Of a stretch of DNA of 18,769 nucleotides, positions 1 to 9,662 are shown in pieces (position 1 is the stretch's first letter; each line of letters starts with the position of its first letter). The position numbers and the translations under genes were made by a program. The DNA lies in contig JAUNXM010000024.1 in assembly GCA_030539815.1 (NCBI GenBank), positions 1 to 18,769 on the forward strand. The letters run 5' to 3'. The notes beneath the pieces were generated by a model. The model saw nothing but the letters and a program-made list of their open reading frames with translations, was not told the DNA's origin and did not search any database. This stretch comes from Methanobacterium sp. Lineage in GTDB: Archaea; Methanobacteriota; Methanobacteria; Methanobacteriales; Methanobacteriaceae.

Positions 1-24
1 ATACATATAAACAGGAGAATCATT

Positions 25-809
<785 letters not shown>

Positions 810-813
<4 letters not shown>

Positions 814-1226
814 CTCCGGATAAAAAGGGTGAAAGTGCGCTGGGAAGGGGATTGGATGCCCTAATACGTAAAGAAAAACCGAAAAAAAAAGAAACACCAG
901 ATGTTAAAAAAACAACCTCAGAAAAGAAAACCACCAAAAAAACCCAGGCAAAAAGTTCTTCTAAAACTAAAAACTCTCCTAAAGACAAAAATAGTAGGAA
1001 ACTTCGGGAAGATCCAAATAAAATCATTGTTGATGGAGTGATCCTGGAGGTTCGTAAAAATCCACGTATATCATTATGGTCTGCCAGGTCTGCGGCGGTT
1101 TTGAGGTTTTTAAAGAATACAAAACCGGCATTCAGCATTAGTAAGGAGGCCTCGTCCCTCATTGAAGAGGCAGTACAACAGAAATATCCTGAGATATGGG
1201 AAATGTTTGAAGGGGAAGATTTTTAG
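810..1226 (+). CDS. small ParA partner with ParB-like N-terminal activation motif
   Basis: Protein of 138 residues, not recognised as a named family. Three zones are visible. Residues 9-20 read SALGRGLDALIR, which closely matches the extreme N-terminus of bacterial ParB/Spo0J (GLGRGLxALL type), the segment known to contact ParA and stimulate its ATPase. Residues 20-69 are a low-complexity Lys/Thr/Ser linker that is surely disordered. Residues 70-138 look folded, with a short beta-type segment (IIVDGVILEV), an Arg-rich helix (SARSAAVLRFLK) and a second helix (SKEASSLIEEAVQQKY), then an acidic tail. The ParB CTPase motif and helix-turn-helix are absent. The ATG overlaps the parA stop (ATGA), and GGAGG at 799-803 can serve as ribosome binding site. 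The inferred role is an adaptor between ParA and a cargo or DNA; what the C-terminal domain binds is unknown. Confidence 0.88.
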
Positions 1227-1241
1227 AAATTAACGGTTAAA

Positions 1242-1249
1242 AGGAGGTG
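1242..1249 (+). promoter_or_regulatory. orphan Shine-Dalgarno-like sequence
   Basis: AGGAGGTG is a near-perfect anti-16S match 16 bases after the stop of the ParA partner gene, but no start codon with a useful frame follows it. It may be a relic of a lost third gene in the parA operon or a chance match. Confidence 0.4.
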
Positions 1250-1252
1250 GTT

Positions 1253-1309
<57 letters not shown>

Positions 1310-1392
1310 TTATATTGGAATTCATTACTTGATTGAAAATATCCTGAAAAAGTTTTTATTAAATTTATATCTATTTTTTTGAATAAATTTCA

Positions 1393-2511
1393 TTAAAACA
1401 GGGTGGTCTGCCTGGAACGGTTCATTTGAATGAATGCTTCAGCTCTCTTGGTCACTACACCCAGTTTTTTAAGTTCATCCAATTTACGGAATGTTATTCC
1501 CTTTCTACGGGATTCCATGATTCGCTGGGCAGATTTTTTCCCGATTCCGGGAACACGCAGTAATTCTTTAAAACGGGCTTCATTCACCTCCAGGGGAAAC
1601 AGGTCTGGATGGGCCTTTGCCCACAGCAATTTGGGATCATCATCCAGGAATAGGAAGCCATCATCATCCAGAATCAGTTCATCCAGTGAAAAACCATAGG
1701 AATTCAGAAGGAACTGGGCCTGGTATAGTCGAGGGGTTCTTTTTTCCTCAGGTTTTTCATGATCAGCTAGAGGGGTTTCATCAAGTGGTTCAAAAGGGCT
1801 TAAATAACTTAAATTAATATTCAAATGTTTATGAAGCCATTTTGCCCTTTTAAGTATATCCTGATCTGTTTCATGGTTGGCACCCACAATTAATTGGGTG
1901 CTCTGACCGGAAGGTGCCAGATCATGGTGGCGGTTTTTAAGACGCCCAATCCACTTCATCCTCCGCAGAACATCGTTACGATAATCTTTGGTGCTGGTTA
2001 GCTCCTGGAAACCCGATACAGTGGCTGATTCCAGGTTCACACTCACCCGGTCAGCCAGGTTCATGGCCCTTTTAATCATGTCATAGGATGCTCCGGGAAT
2101 AACTTTTAAGTGTATATACCCCTGGTACTCATATTCCAAGCGCAGTTTACGGGCTACTTCCACCATATTTTCCATGGCCACATCGGCATCCCCGGGCATC
2201 CCTGAACTTAAAAAAAGACCTTCGGCATAGTGATTATGGTAGTAGTGAAGGAAAACTGAAATTAACTCTTCAGGTGAAAATTCGATTCTGTCAAAACGGT
2301 TATGGCAATGGTTGATGCAGTAGTTACAGTCATTGGTGCAGTGATTACTCATCAGCACCTTAAATAGGGGTACCTGGCACCCACTCTGGGTTCGAGCGTG
2401 ATAAATCCCAGGCAACTTTGGTGATGTGAAATTCTCCTTATTCAGACTTACATAATTGCAGAGGTCATACTGCGAGGCTTCACCAAGGATACGAAGTTTT
2501 TCTATCTCCAT
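1393..2511 (-). CDS. radical SAM protein with C-terminal helix-hairpin-helix (putative DNA modification/repair rSAM)
   Basis: Protein of 372 residues from the ATG at 2511; the codon just before it is a TTG, and there is no good ribosome binding site. A TATA-like TTTTTATTAATC (minus strand, about 2534-2546) would give a nearly leaderless transcript. The radical SAM cluster motif is CTNDCNYC (Cys58, Cys62, Cys65), with a further Cys69. The C-terminus holds a helix-hairpin-helix DNA-binding motif, [13 protein letters not shown] (from about residue 319). This architecture matches the family annotated as a putative DNA modification/repair radical SAM protein, which in many bacteria sits beside a uracil-DNA-glycosylase-like gene. 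No such partner is visible here. The enzyme presumably uses SAM and a [4Fe-4S] cluster on a nucleic acid substrate; the actual reaction is not established. Confidence 0.85.
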   Translation of the reverse strand: MEIEKLRILGEASQYDLCNYVSLNKENFTSPKLPGIYHARTQSGCQVPLFKVLMSNHCTNDCNYCINHCHNRFDRIEFSPEELISVFLHYYHNHYAEGLFLSSGMPGDADVAMENMVEVARKLRLEYEYQGYIHLKVIPGASYDMIKRAMNLADRVSVNLESATVSGFQELTSTKDYRNDVLRRMKWIGRLKNRHHDLAPSGQSTQLIVGANHETDQDILKRAKWLHKHLNINLSYLSPFEPLDETPLADHEKPEEKRTPRLYQAQFLLNSYGFSLDELILDDDGFLFLDDDPKLLWAKAHPDLFPLEVNEARFKELLRVPGIGKKSAQRIMESRRKGITFRKLDELKKLGVVTKRAEAFIQMNRSRQTTLF

Positions 2512-2703
2512 CAATCTATTATGTGTGGGTGAGATTAATAAAAATTTAGAGAGGGGGCATGGTAACTATTAAACTGGACTGGTATTCAGGAAATAGTTTC
2601 AATTAATAGTCCCATAATCATCCCCCCAATTAAGGATCATCCAATTAATTATGTAATCTTAGATCACCTAGTTTTTTAAACCATCGAATCCAATCCATAG
2701 AAT

Positions 2704-4056
2704 ATGCGTGTTGTTTTAGCAGGAACTGGAAGTGCAGTAGGGAAGACCACTATCTCCACTGGAATAATGAAAGCCCTATCCCAGGAACAGAAGGTTCAAC
2801 CATTCAAGGTAGGCCCGGATTACATTGATCCCACCTATCACACCCTGGCCACAGGGAATGTTAGCCGGAACCTGGACTCATTTTTCATGAAGGAAGGTCA
2901 GATCAGGGAGGCATTCGAAAGGGGATTAAATATTTCCAATTCAAAGATGGGAGTAATAGAGGGTGTCCGGGGCCTTTATGAGGGAATAAGTCCCACTGGG
3001 GACGTGGGAAACACGGCATCAATAGCTAAAGCACTTAATGCTCCGGTTATTCTTATTTTAAACTCACGTAGTCTGGTTAAAAGTGCGGCAGCCATTACTA
3101 TAGGGTTTAAAACATTGGATCCATCCATAAAAATAGAAGGGGTTATTCTCAACCTGGTTAAAAACCGGAAACACTACCTCAAAACCAAGGAAGCTGTGGA
3201 AAAACTAGCAGACACTCCGGTGATTGGTGGAATCCCCCGGGATGATGCCATCAGTGTGGAACAACGCCACCTGGGACTGGTACCTGCGGTGGAAAGGGAA
3301 AACATCAAGAGGAATATTGAAGACTGGGGACGGGTCATGGAGGAGAACATTGACCTGGATGCACTGATTACCATAATGAAGGGAGCTGGTAGCTTGCCAG
3401 AAGGTCGTGAACCACTCTTCCAGGAGGAAGGCACCCGGAAGGTTAAAATGGGTATTGCCAGGGATGAGGTATTCACCTTTTACTACCAGGATAACCTGGA
3501 TGCACTGAAAGCCAACCAAGCAGAGCTGGTATTTTTCAGCCCACTCCATGATGAAGAACTTCCGGATGTGGATGGTATCTATATTGGGGGAGGTTATCCT
3601 GAGGTATTTGCCCCGGAACTGGAGGCCAACCAGTCCATGCGCAATTCAGTTAAAAAATTCCACCAGGAAGAGCGACCAATCTATGCCGAGTGCGGGGGAT
3701 TAATGTACCTAACCCGTTCCATAAACCAGCACAGCATGTGTAATGTCTTCGGCTACAATTCCCATATGACCAAAAAACCACAAGCCTTAAGTTACGTTAT
3801 TGCCCGGGCATCCCGTGACAACATCATCATCCCCGAGGGAGAAACTTTCCATGGCCATGAATTCCACTACTCCAAACTTGAACTGGAGGGTACCCAACCG
3901 GAATTTGCCTTCGACATTCTGAGAGGTCGGGGTGTGGTTGATTCCAGGGATGGGTTGATGAGTAAGAATACCCTGGCCAGTTACGTTCACACCCATGTGG
4001 CAGCGTGCCCCACCTTTGCCGGTCGACTGGTTAAGGCTGCTTCTGGTGATTATTAA
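2704..4056 (+). CDS. cfbB: cobyrinate / Ni-sirohydrochlorin a,c-diamide synthase
   Basis: Protein of 450 residues with the two-domain CbiA/CfbB layout. The N-terminal ATP-binding domain has the P-loop [10 protein letters not shown] (residues 7-16) and [11 protein letters not shown] shortly after. The C-terminal class I glutamine amidotransferase-like domain has Cys330 in AECGGLMYL and the HTH pair His429/His431 near the end. These enzymes amidate the a and c acetate side chains with glutamine and ATP. In methanogens the same family acts on Ni-sirohydrochlorin for coenzyme F430 (CfbB) and on cobyrinate for corrinoids (CbiA). The sequence alone does not decide between them, and one enzyme may serve both. 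The gene stands alone. No clear Shine-Dalgarno precedes the ATG, so a leaderless or near-leaderless mRNA is possible. Length is normal. Confidence 0.9.
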   Translation: MRVVLAGTGSAVGKTTISTGIMKALSQEQKVQPFKVGPDYIDPTYHTLATGNVSRNLDSFFMKEGQIREAFERGLNISNSKMGVIEGVRGLYEGISPTGDVGNTASIAKALNAPVILILNSRSLVKSAAAITIGFKTLDPSIKIEGVILNLVKNRKHYLKTKEAVEKLADTPVIGGIPRDDAISVEQRHLGLVPAVERENIKRNIEDWGRVMEENIDLDALITIMKGAGSLPEGREPLFQEEGTRKVKMGIARDEVFTFYYQDNLDALKANQAELVFFSPLHDEELPDVDGIYIGGGYPEVFAPELEANQSMRNSVKKFHQEERPIYAECGGLMYLTRSINQHSMCNVFGYNSHMTKKPQALSYVIARASRDNIIIPEGETFHGHEFHYSKLELEGTQPEFAFDILRGRGVVDSRDGLMSKNTLASYVHTHVAACPTFAGRLVKAASGDY

Positions 4057-4210
4057 AATTTACTTTTTTGTAACCTGCAAGTCACTGGAATTAGAATTAT
4101 CTTAAATTTTTTCTCTATCTGTATTCAATTACTCATTTTTACAACATTTTCTTTAAAGATTATAAAGGCGTCTAAATGTGAAAAAGGTTTTGCTTGGACC
4201 TCATTAATAT

Positions 4211-4335
4211 TTTCTACTGTAGAACATAATGGGATATTGCCGCTGTATTGTGTTGTAATTTCAAGGGAGAACAGTGAAATTATTTCTACTGTAGAATATA
4301 ATTATGCAATTTTCTAGGGAGCATTCTACAGTAGA
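4211..4335. repeat. three TCTACTGTAGA dyads (two direct, one inverted)
   Basis: Copy 1 (4213-4223) and copy 2 (4285-4295) are both TCTACTGTAGA, embedded in a 20-base direct repeat (4211-4230 and 4283-4302) with a single mismatch. Copy 3 (4325-4335, TCTACAGTAGA) is the reverse complement and forms a perfect 13-base inverted pair with copy 2 (4285-4297 with 4323-4335). Each core is itself a 5+1+5 palindrome, as expected of a dimeric regulator operator. Confidence 0.7.
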
Positions 4336-4449
4336 CTTATTTTAAAGATTGAAATCTGAAAATTGAAAGGTTTTAGATAAGTTAATGTCTTTAATTAAAT
4401 TTGGGCTGGGTGAGGGGTCATGATAAATAAGTAGTTCCCACAAAAAAAG

Positions 4450-4459
4450 TTTATAAATA
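4450..4459 (+). promoter_or_regulatory. candidate TATA box for the polymerase-like gene
   Basis: TTTATAAATA preceded by an A-rich/G BRE-like stretch (AAAAAAAG). It would start a transcript near 4480 with an unusually long leader of about 235 bases before the ATG at 4716. A nearer TATA-like element at 4673-4679 is too close to the ribosome binding site to be a good alternative. Confidence 0.4.
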
Positions 4460-4715
4460 AAGGTAATAAAGGAATTAGACAAATAACATTAAAAATTAGA
4501 ATTAAAATAATTCAAAGAAAACTACCTGAAATAGTTATTAAGGCTTAAAATTATACCGGGACTCATAATAAGATGAAAATCCCTTATCAAATGGCATTCT
4601 TATGTTTTTGATTCAAAAATATTCATTACAAGAATCATCATTACAAGATGTTATTTCCACTGGATAAAATGGTATAAATGGTAAATGTATTCAGTAAATT
4701 TTTAGGAGACTATTT

Positions 4716-5876
4716 ATGAAATTTAAAAGCGTTGATCTTTTTTCGCCATACATCCTGGTGGCAATCATATTTATTTACGTATCCCTGGCGGCAATAGCCT
4801 ATCAGGAACACCTGAGGAACTTACAGTGGATATCCACCACCACATGGATCTATGTATTAATGGGGACTATTTTCTTCATTGCCGGAGTTTTCGTACCAAA
4901 ATTCATCTATAATCGCAGTGAAAGACTTAAATCCATATTAGGTGGTTCTGGTGTCACTGAAGATAATTCAGCTCCATGGTACAATAAAATTCGCGTACTT
5001 GTGGATGAAAGAGTGGTACTGGCAGCAGTACTAATTGGAATACTCCTGCAAATCATCAACCTCTACCTCCTGGGAGGCATCCCCATCTTAAGCGGTTATT
5101 TGAAGTTCAAAGCCACCACTGATTTATGGCGTTTTGCATACCCTCTATTCCTGCCAGCCATCACCATTCTCCTGGCAAAATATCCACGAAAATGGTACTA
5201 TCTCCTGTTCATCATAGGGCTGGGAGCCTTTGCCATTAACGGTTACCGGACCACCACCATGGCCATACTTATCAGTGGATTCATAACCCTGTACTACACC
5301 CGGAAGATGAAAACCAGCCACATTCTAATCGCTATCATTTTAATTGGTTTGGTGGGGGTAGCAGCCGGTTATGTGGCAGTTATGTCCATTCAATGGCAGC
5401 AATGGTCATTAAACCCATTACAGCTAGTTGCTTACCGGGCGGGATTCACAATGATGGTATTTGATAAGATCGTGCACATGGCCGGAGCCACCGGAGGAGA
5501 CCTGTTCCAGCAAGCACTATCCACCGGACATCCCCGGGTTACCGTGGGACAAGTTGTTCTTAACTATCCAGTATCAGGTAGCACTCCCACCACCAGCATC
5601 ACCTCCACCATATTCGGACCGGCAGTACTGGACTTTGGATTCTACGCCATGATCATCCAGATGTTCATAATAGGGGCAGTGTTAAGGGTAATATATGCCG
5701 CACAATTAAAGGCCAACGGGGCCCTCACTGCATTGTATGCTATTGTATTGACCCACACTATGATCTGGGTGGAAACCGGACCTACCGATAGTGTGGTTTA
5801 CCTGTTCTATCTGCTGGCACTTATTGCCGTGGCCTTATACGCAACCCAACTAATGAAAAATCCAAGTACCAGTTAA
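4716..5876 (+). CDS. archaeal O-antigen/oligosaccharide repeat unit polymerase-like membrane protein
   Basis: Protein of 386 residues, almost entirely hydrophobic, with about ten membrane segments. Examples are residues 9-29, 45-62, 98-118, 140-160, 164-180 and 203-223, and several more near the C-terminus. Between segments there are charged loops, including GYRTTT around residues 177-182 and a periplasm-facing-type loop near 255-300. The overall look fits the archaeal putative O-antigen polymerase (Wzy-like) group often annotated as oligosaccharide repeat unit polymerase; such proteins are thought to join lipid-linked glycan units at the outer face of the membrane. I infer this from topology and general resemblance, not from a diagnostic motif. 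An AGGAGA at 4704-4709 fixes the start. No glycosyltransferase or flippase gene is nearby, so its glycan pathway is encoded elsewhere. Confidence 0.65.
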   Translation: MKFKSVDLFSPYILVAIIFIYVSLAAIAYQEHLRNLQWISTTTWIYVLMGTIFFIAGVFVPKFIYNRSERLKSILGGSGVTEDNSAPWYNKIRVLVDERVVLAAVLIGILLQIINLYLLGGIPILSGYLKFKATTDLWRFAYPLFLPAITILLAKYPRKWYYLLFIIGLGAFAINGYRTTTMAILISGFITLYYTRKMKTSHILIAIILIGLVGVAAGYVAVMSIQWQQWSLNPLQLVAYRAGFTMMVFDKIVHMAGATGGDLFQQALSTGHPRVTVGQVVLNYPVSGSTPTTSITSTIFGPAVLDFGFYAMIIQMFIIGAVLRVIYAAQLKANGALTALYAIVLTHTMIWVETGPTDSVVYLFYLLALIAVALYATQLMKNPSTS

Positions 5877-6038
5877 GATTTTCCCATATTTTTTGGGAGT
5901 GTTTCCTATTTTTAGGGGGTTTATTTAATATTTAAAGGGTAAAAAAATCCCTAATTTTAATTTTAAAATACATAATTAGAATTATAGTTACACTTGAAAT
6001 GCATGTCTTTTTTTTAGATTAATTTAGGGGGGTATTAA

Positions 6039-6170
6039 TTAAGGTCCGTTTTTTAATTTTAAAAAACTATTAACCATGTCCAGAACACCATTTAAGAATG
6101 TACATCCTGATGTTAAAACAGCAGCAACCATAAAAACCATTATTATATCTATATATTTTTTAGATAACAA
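6039..6170 (-). CDS. possible small lipoprotein (43 aa), TTG start
   Basis: Reading directly on from the TAA of the upstream lipoprotein gene, in the same frame, a TTG at 6170-6168 begins a 43-residue frame ending in TAA at 6041-6039. The N-terminus reads MLSKKYIDIIMVFMV and runs into AAVLTSGC: two lysines, a hydrophobic core and a lipobox LTSGC with Cys23, exactly the layout of an archaeal lipoprotein signal. The remaining 20 residues include a possible short amphipathic helix (LNGVLDMVNSFLKLK). An internal ATG (6140) would give only 33 residues and lose the lysines. The ribosome binding site is weak, so coupling to the upstream gene would be needed. It could instead be chance, or a decayed gene end. 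Confidence 0.35.
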   Translation of the reverse strand: MLSKKYIDIIMVFMVAAVLTSGCTFLNGVLDMVNSFLKLKNGP

Positions 6171-6713
6171 TTATATAACCGATTGGACATGTATACTGTC
6201 CAAAATAGTTTCAAAACTCTGTTTTTCATCATTATAATTTTCACTGGGAACTGTAGTAAGAATGGTGAATGTGCTGTTATTCTTCACAAAAACTACCTCT
6301 TCATACCTCATATCTTTAAAAAAGTATACAATATCATTTCCGCTGAATATAATTCTGTAGGCGGTTTGATTGTCTAATATGAGAGTATCTTCGGAAATTT
6401 TCTTCCAACCAGGATAAACAGTTTTATTCCTCTCTTTAAGCACACCTTCTTCAGACATACCATAATTGGGCGTAATCATAACCTGCAGTTGAGTATGGTA
6501 ATCTTTGGAAACAATGATGCTGGGTCCGGTATCGTCATCTGAAACAGTTACATGCCAGTTAGAAGGATAATTAAAGCTAAAACCGTTAAAAGTAAAATTT
6601 TTAATGGCATTACTGGAAGTATCGGGGTTGGAAAAACTTATACAGCCGGAAATCAAAACCACCAGAACCAGAAATCCTATTATTAAAAAATAGCCATGAT
6701 TATTATTCAACAT
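6171..6713 (-). CDS. PsbP-like secreted lipoprotein
   Basis: Protein of 180 residues. The N-terminus has a hydrophobic signal segment (residues 8-21) followed by the lipobox ISGC, with Cys24 as the expected lipidated residue, so the protein is anchored outside the cytoplasmic membrane. The body contains FNYPSNWHV and a succession of beta-type segments ending in FETILDSIHV, the pattern of the PsbP-related domain found in many Methanobacterium surface lipoproteins whose function is unknown. Several N-x-S/T sequons (NFT, NKT, NQT, NST) suggest it could be N-glycosylated. A TATA-like ATATTTAAATATAA on the minus strand near 6738-6752 would give a short leader. It is transcribed divergently from mtd, and a small frame follows its stop without a gap. 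Confidence 0.75.
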   Translation of the reverse strand: MLNNNHGYFLIIGFLVLVVLISGCISFSNPDTSSNAIKNFTFNGFSFNYPSNWHVTVSDDDTGPSIIVSKDYHTQLQVMITPNYGMSEEGVLKERNKTVYPGWKKISEDTLILDNQTAYRIIFSGNDIVYFFKDMRYEEVVFVKNNSTFTILTTVPSENYNDEKQSFETILDSIHVQSVI

Positions 6714-6791
6714 ACACCACCACTCGTAGTAGTATCTTATTATATTTAAATATGCATCATCATAATCAGAACAGAATAGGATCCCCTCCTT

Positions 6792-6808
6792 TTCAAGGGG
6801 CCCTTGAA
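6792..6808. promoter_or_regulatory. 17-base palindrome abutting the mtd promoter
   Basis: TTCAAGGG-G-CCCTTGAA is a perfect 8+1+8 palindrome that ends five bases before the TATA box of mtd. The position, just upstream of the BRE/TATA, fits an operator for a dimeric regulator controlling mtd or the divergent lipoprotein gene. Confidence 0.55.
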
Positions 6809-6810
6809 TC

Positions 6811-6823
6811 TCCTATATAAATC
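6811..6823 (+). promoter_or_regulatory. mtd TATA box
   Basis: TCCTATATAAATC contains a strong archaeal TATA element (6814-6822), predicting transcription start near 6843 and a leader of about 45 bases. A GGTGAT ribosome binding site at 6879-6884 precedes the ATG at 6888. Confidence 0.65.
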
Positions 6824-6866
6824 TTCCCCTAATAATTAAATGAAAAAATACTTATGCCGATCTTCC

Positions 6867-7718
<852 letters not shown>

Positions 7719-7732
7719 GTGTATTTATATCA

Positions 7733-7766
7733 ACAGTCCTTTCCGGGCTGTATTTTTTTTATTTTT
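7733..7766 (+). terminator. mtd terminator hairpin and T-tract
   Basis: ACAGTCC (7733-7739) pairs with GGGCTGT (7745-7751), seven pairs with one G-U, around the loop TTTCC. A run of eight T follows (7753-7760), then A and five more T. It lies 14 bases after the mtd stop. Confidence 0.8.
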
Positions 7767-7855
7767 AATTCAATAACTTTTTCCTTTTACATCCCATAAA
7801 TCAAATCATTATTATTTAATGTAGTTTTATACATAACAAAACAGGGGATGTATAA

Positions 7856-9052
7856 ATGATCGAAAACATAGTAGAACGTTTTTCCAAGGCAGCTAGTATG
7901 CAACGCTGGAATGATCATATCCGTCCTGTGGAATTCACAGAATTGGATAAACAGGCCCATAAGATGGTAATTGCCTACGTGATCGCCAGGTTCGAGGAAG
8001 ACCGAATGGGTCTGGGCAGTGTTAACTGGATATCACTCATAGAAGGAGGTATATTTGAATTCCTCCACCGAACAGTTTTAACTGATATTAAACCACCAGT
8101 ATTTCATCGGATGATGAAGGAAAAGGGTGAAGAACTCAATAAACATGTATTCCATAGGCTGGAAAATGATATGGAAGGTCTAGATCAGGGTTTCCAGGAC
8201 CGATTCAGAAATTATTACCTTGAAAGTCCCAACACTCTGGAAAGGCGCATACTAAGGGCAGCACACTACCTGGCTACCCAGTGGGAGTTCAAGATCATTT
8301 ACCATACTGCACCATTTATCTACGGGATTGAAAAAACCAAGGAGAATATTGAAAACCAGATCGAGGATCATTACGACTTAATCGGTGTGCAGAAGATCCT
8401 CCTGGGAAAGAAATCCTTTGGATTCATTGACCTGTGTGGCCAGCTTCGCTTCCAGAAAAGATGGGCACACATTCCCCGTATACCCGAAACTTCGGTATTG
8501 GGGCACATGTTTATAGTTGCAGCCACTAGTTACCTGTGCACCATGGAAATGGGAGTTGATGCCTGTTCTAAACGTTTTTATAATAACTTTTACGCAGGAT
8601 TATTCCATGATATCCCCGAAGTCCTGACTAAAGACATAATATCTCCAGTTAAGGGTTCTGTGGAGGGACTTAAGGAGATTATCAAGGATTATGAGGATTT
8701 TCAGATGAAAGAAGAGCTTCTACCTCTATTACCCCGACCATGGCACGCAGATATGAAATATTTTTCAGAGTCTGAATTTGAAAACAAGATACAGGACAAC
8801 CATGAAGTTATAAAGGGTTTCAGCTTCCAGAATCTCACTAAGAAGTACAATAAGGATGAATTCTCTCCCCTGGATGGTGAACTTTTACATGCTGCTGATC
8901 GCCTGGCGGCATTTATCGAAGCTAAAATGTCCCTAGATCATGGGATAAAGTCTTTTGAACTGGAAGAAGCCGCAGAAAATATATACTCGGATTATGCAGG
9001 GCTCAAGATATCTGGTGTTGATTTTGGGAGGATATTCAAATACTTCCGATAA
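7856..9052 (+). CDS. HD-domain phosphohydrolase (YfbR-like) with N-terminal extension
   Basis: Protein of 398 residues. The second half carries the metal-binding HD signature: His217 (in SVLGHMFIVA), His251-Asp252 (in LFHDIPEVLTKDIISPVK) and Asp348 (in HAADRLAAFIEA). This arrangement, including HD..E..T.DI..P.K, resembles the YfbR/5'-deoxynucleotidase branch of HD phosphohydrolases, which remove phosphate from nucleotides. About 200 N-terminal residues precede the motif and contain further His-rich helical sequence (for example FHRMMKEKGEELNKHVFHRL), so the protein is about twice the length of YfbR. Substrate is not known. AGGGGATG at 7843-7850 is a good ribosome binding site for the ATG at 7856. 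It is a single-gene unit downstream of the mtd terminator. Confidence 0.75.
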   Translation: MIENIVERFSKAASMQRWNDHIRPVEFTELDKQAHKMVIAYVIARFEEDRMGLGSVNWISLIEGGIFEFLHRTVLTDIKPPVFHRMMKEKGEELNKHVFHRLENDMEGLDQGFQDRFRNYYLESPNTLERRILRAAHYLATQWEFKIIYHTAPFIYGIEKTKENIENQIEDHYDLIGVQKILLGKKSFGFIDLCGQLRFQKRWAHIPRIPETSVLGHMFIVAATSYLCTMEMGVDACSKRFYNNFYAGLFHDIPEVLTKDIISPVKGSVEGLKEIIKDYEDFQMKEELLPLLPRPWHADMKYFSESEFENKIQDNHEVIKGFSFQNLTKKYNKDEFSPLDGELLHAADRLAAFIEAKMSLDHGIKSFELEEAAENIYSDYAGLKISGVDFGRIFKYFR

Positions 9053-9113
9053 AATTTCAGAAATTATAATTTTGTAAAACTGATAAATGGATTTTTTTTA
9101 TCTAAATGATTGT

Positions 9114-9151
9114 AAAAAAATAGAAATTTTAGAGGGATTTAAAATTCCTCT
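9114..9151 (-). terminator. candidate terminator of the flavodoxin gene
   Basis: On the minus strand, seven pairs (9145-9151 with 9131-9137, one G-U) close a 7-base loop just after the flavodoxin stop, and a T-run follows further on (A-run 9114-9120 on the plus strand). It lies in the convergent gap after the HD gene. Confidence 0.4.
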
Positions 9152-9165
9152 TATTAATATTATTC

Positions 9166-9633
9166 TTACTTAAATTTCCTGGCAAAATCATTGGTCATGG
9201 ATTCCCATTCTCCACTTTTCTGGGCCTTGCCTCCGATAACTATCTGCCCCATAAATTCCATTCCCTTACCTTCCAGAGCATCACGTATCTGTCGGGTGGC
9301 CATCTGGGAACCATCCCCGCCCATGGTCATCAGAACAGCATATTTTTTACCAGAAACATTTTCCAATTCTTCCAGGTACTGGTTAACACCGGGAGTGGTT
9401 CGGCCAGCCCACACCGGACTGCAAACTATCAAACAATCATAATCACTGATGTCAGTTATGCAGGTTTTTATCGGCCATTTTTTCCCCATATATGCATTGA
9501 TGGCTTTGATAACATACCATTTATCTTTAACAGGTTCTAAACGGGTTAAATCAGCATTTAATGACTCCTGTAATTTCTGAGCCACAGTTAGGGTGTTCCC
9601 AGAGTAGGAGTAACAGGCAATAAGGGTTTTCAT
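9166..9633 (-). CDS. flavodoxin
   Basis: Protein of 155 residues from the ATG at 9633. A longer frame starts at 9663, but GGAGAT lies just upstream of the inner ATG, and the inner start begins directly with the first beta strand of the fold (MKTLIACYSYSGNT). The FMN phosphate loop is SYSGNT (residues 9-14). An FMN-stacking aromatic loop is likely at SPVWAGRTTPG (residues 72-82), and MTMGGDGSQ follows the next strand. It is a small cytoplasmic one- or two-electron carrier; the physiological partner is not shown by the context. A TATA-like TTTATAGTTTAA on the minus strand near 9692-9704 may be its promoter. It is a single gene transcribed away from the region upstream. Confidence 0.85.
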   Translation of the reverse strand: MKTLIACYSYSGNTLTVAQKLQESLNADLTRLEPVKDKWYVIKAINAYMGKKWPIKTCITDISDYDCLIVCSPVWAGRTTPGVNQYLEELENVSGKKYAVLMTMGGDGSQMATRQIRDALEGKGMEFMGQIVIGGKAQKSGEWESMTNDFARKFK

Positions 9634-9662
9634 CTTTTTATCTCCATTTATTTTATATTTCA

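Larger units (their letters stand above)
4057..4715. other. 659-base gene-free region
   Basis: AT-rich stretch with no credible reading frame on either strand; the only frames starting with ATG that I translated are about 12 codons long (for example from 4385 and from 4572). It holds three TCTACTGTAGA dyads (4213-4335), a TATA-like promoter (about 4450-4459), and a short direct repeat TCATTACAAGA at 4623-4633 and 4638-4648. A structured RNA cannot be excluded by eye, but none was recognised. Confidence 0.6.

Noticed and set aside
4211..4335. Resemblance of TTTCTACTGTAGA to Cas12a-type CRISPR repeats
   Set aside because: The TCTAC/GTAGA stem matches, but the loop is a single base, only two direct copies exist with irregular sequence between them, the third is inverted, and no cas gene is in the window.
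4316..4375. GATTGAAA-type strings recalling archaeal CRISPR repeat ends
   Set aside because: Only short partial matches occur, with no regular spacing or repeat array.
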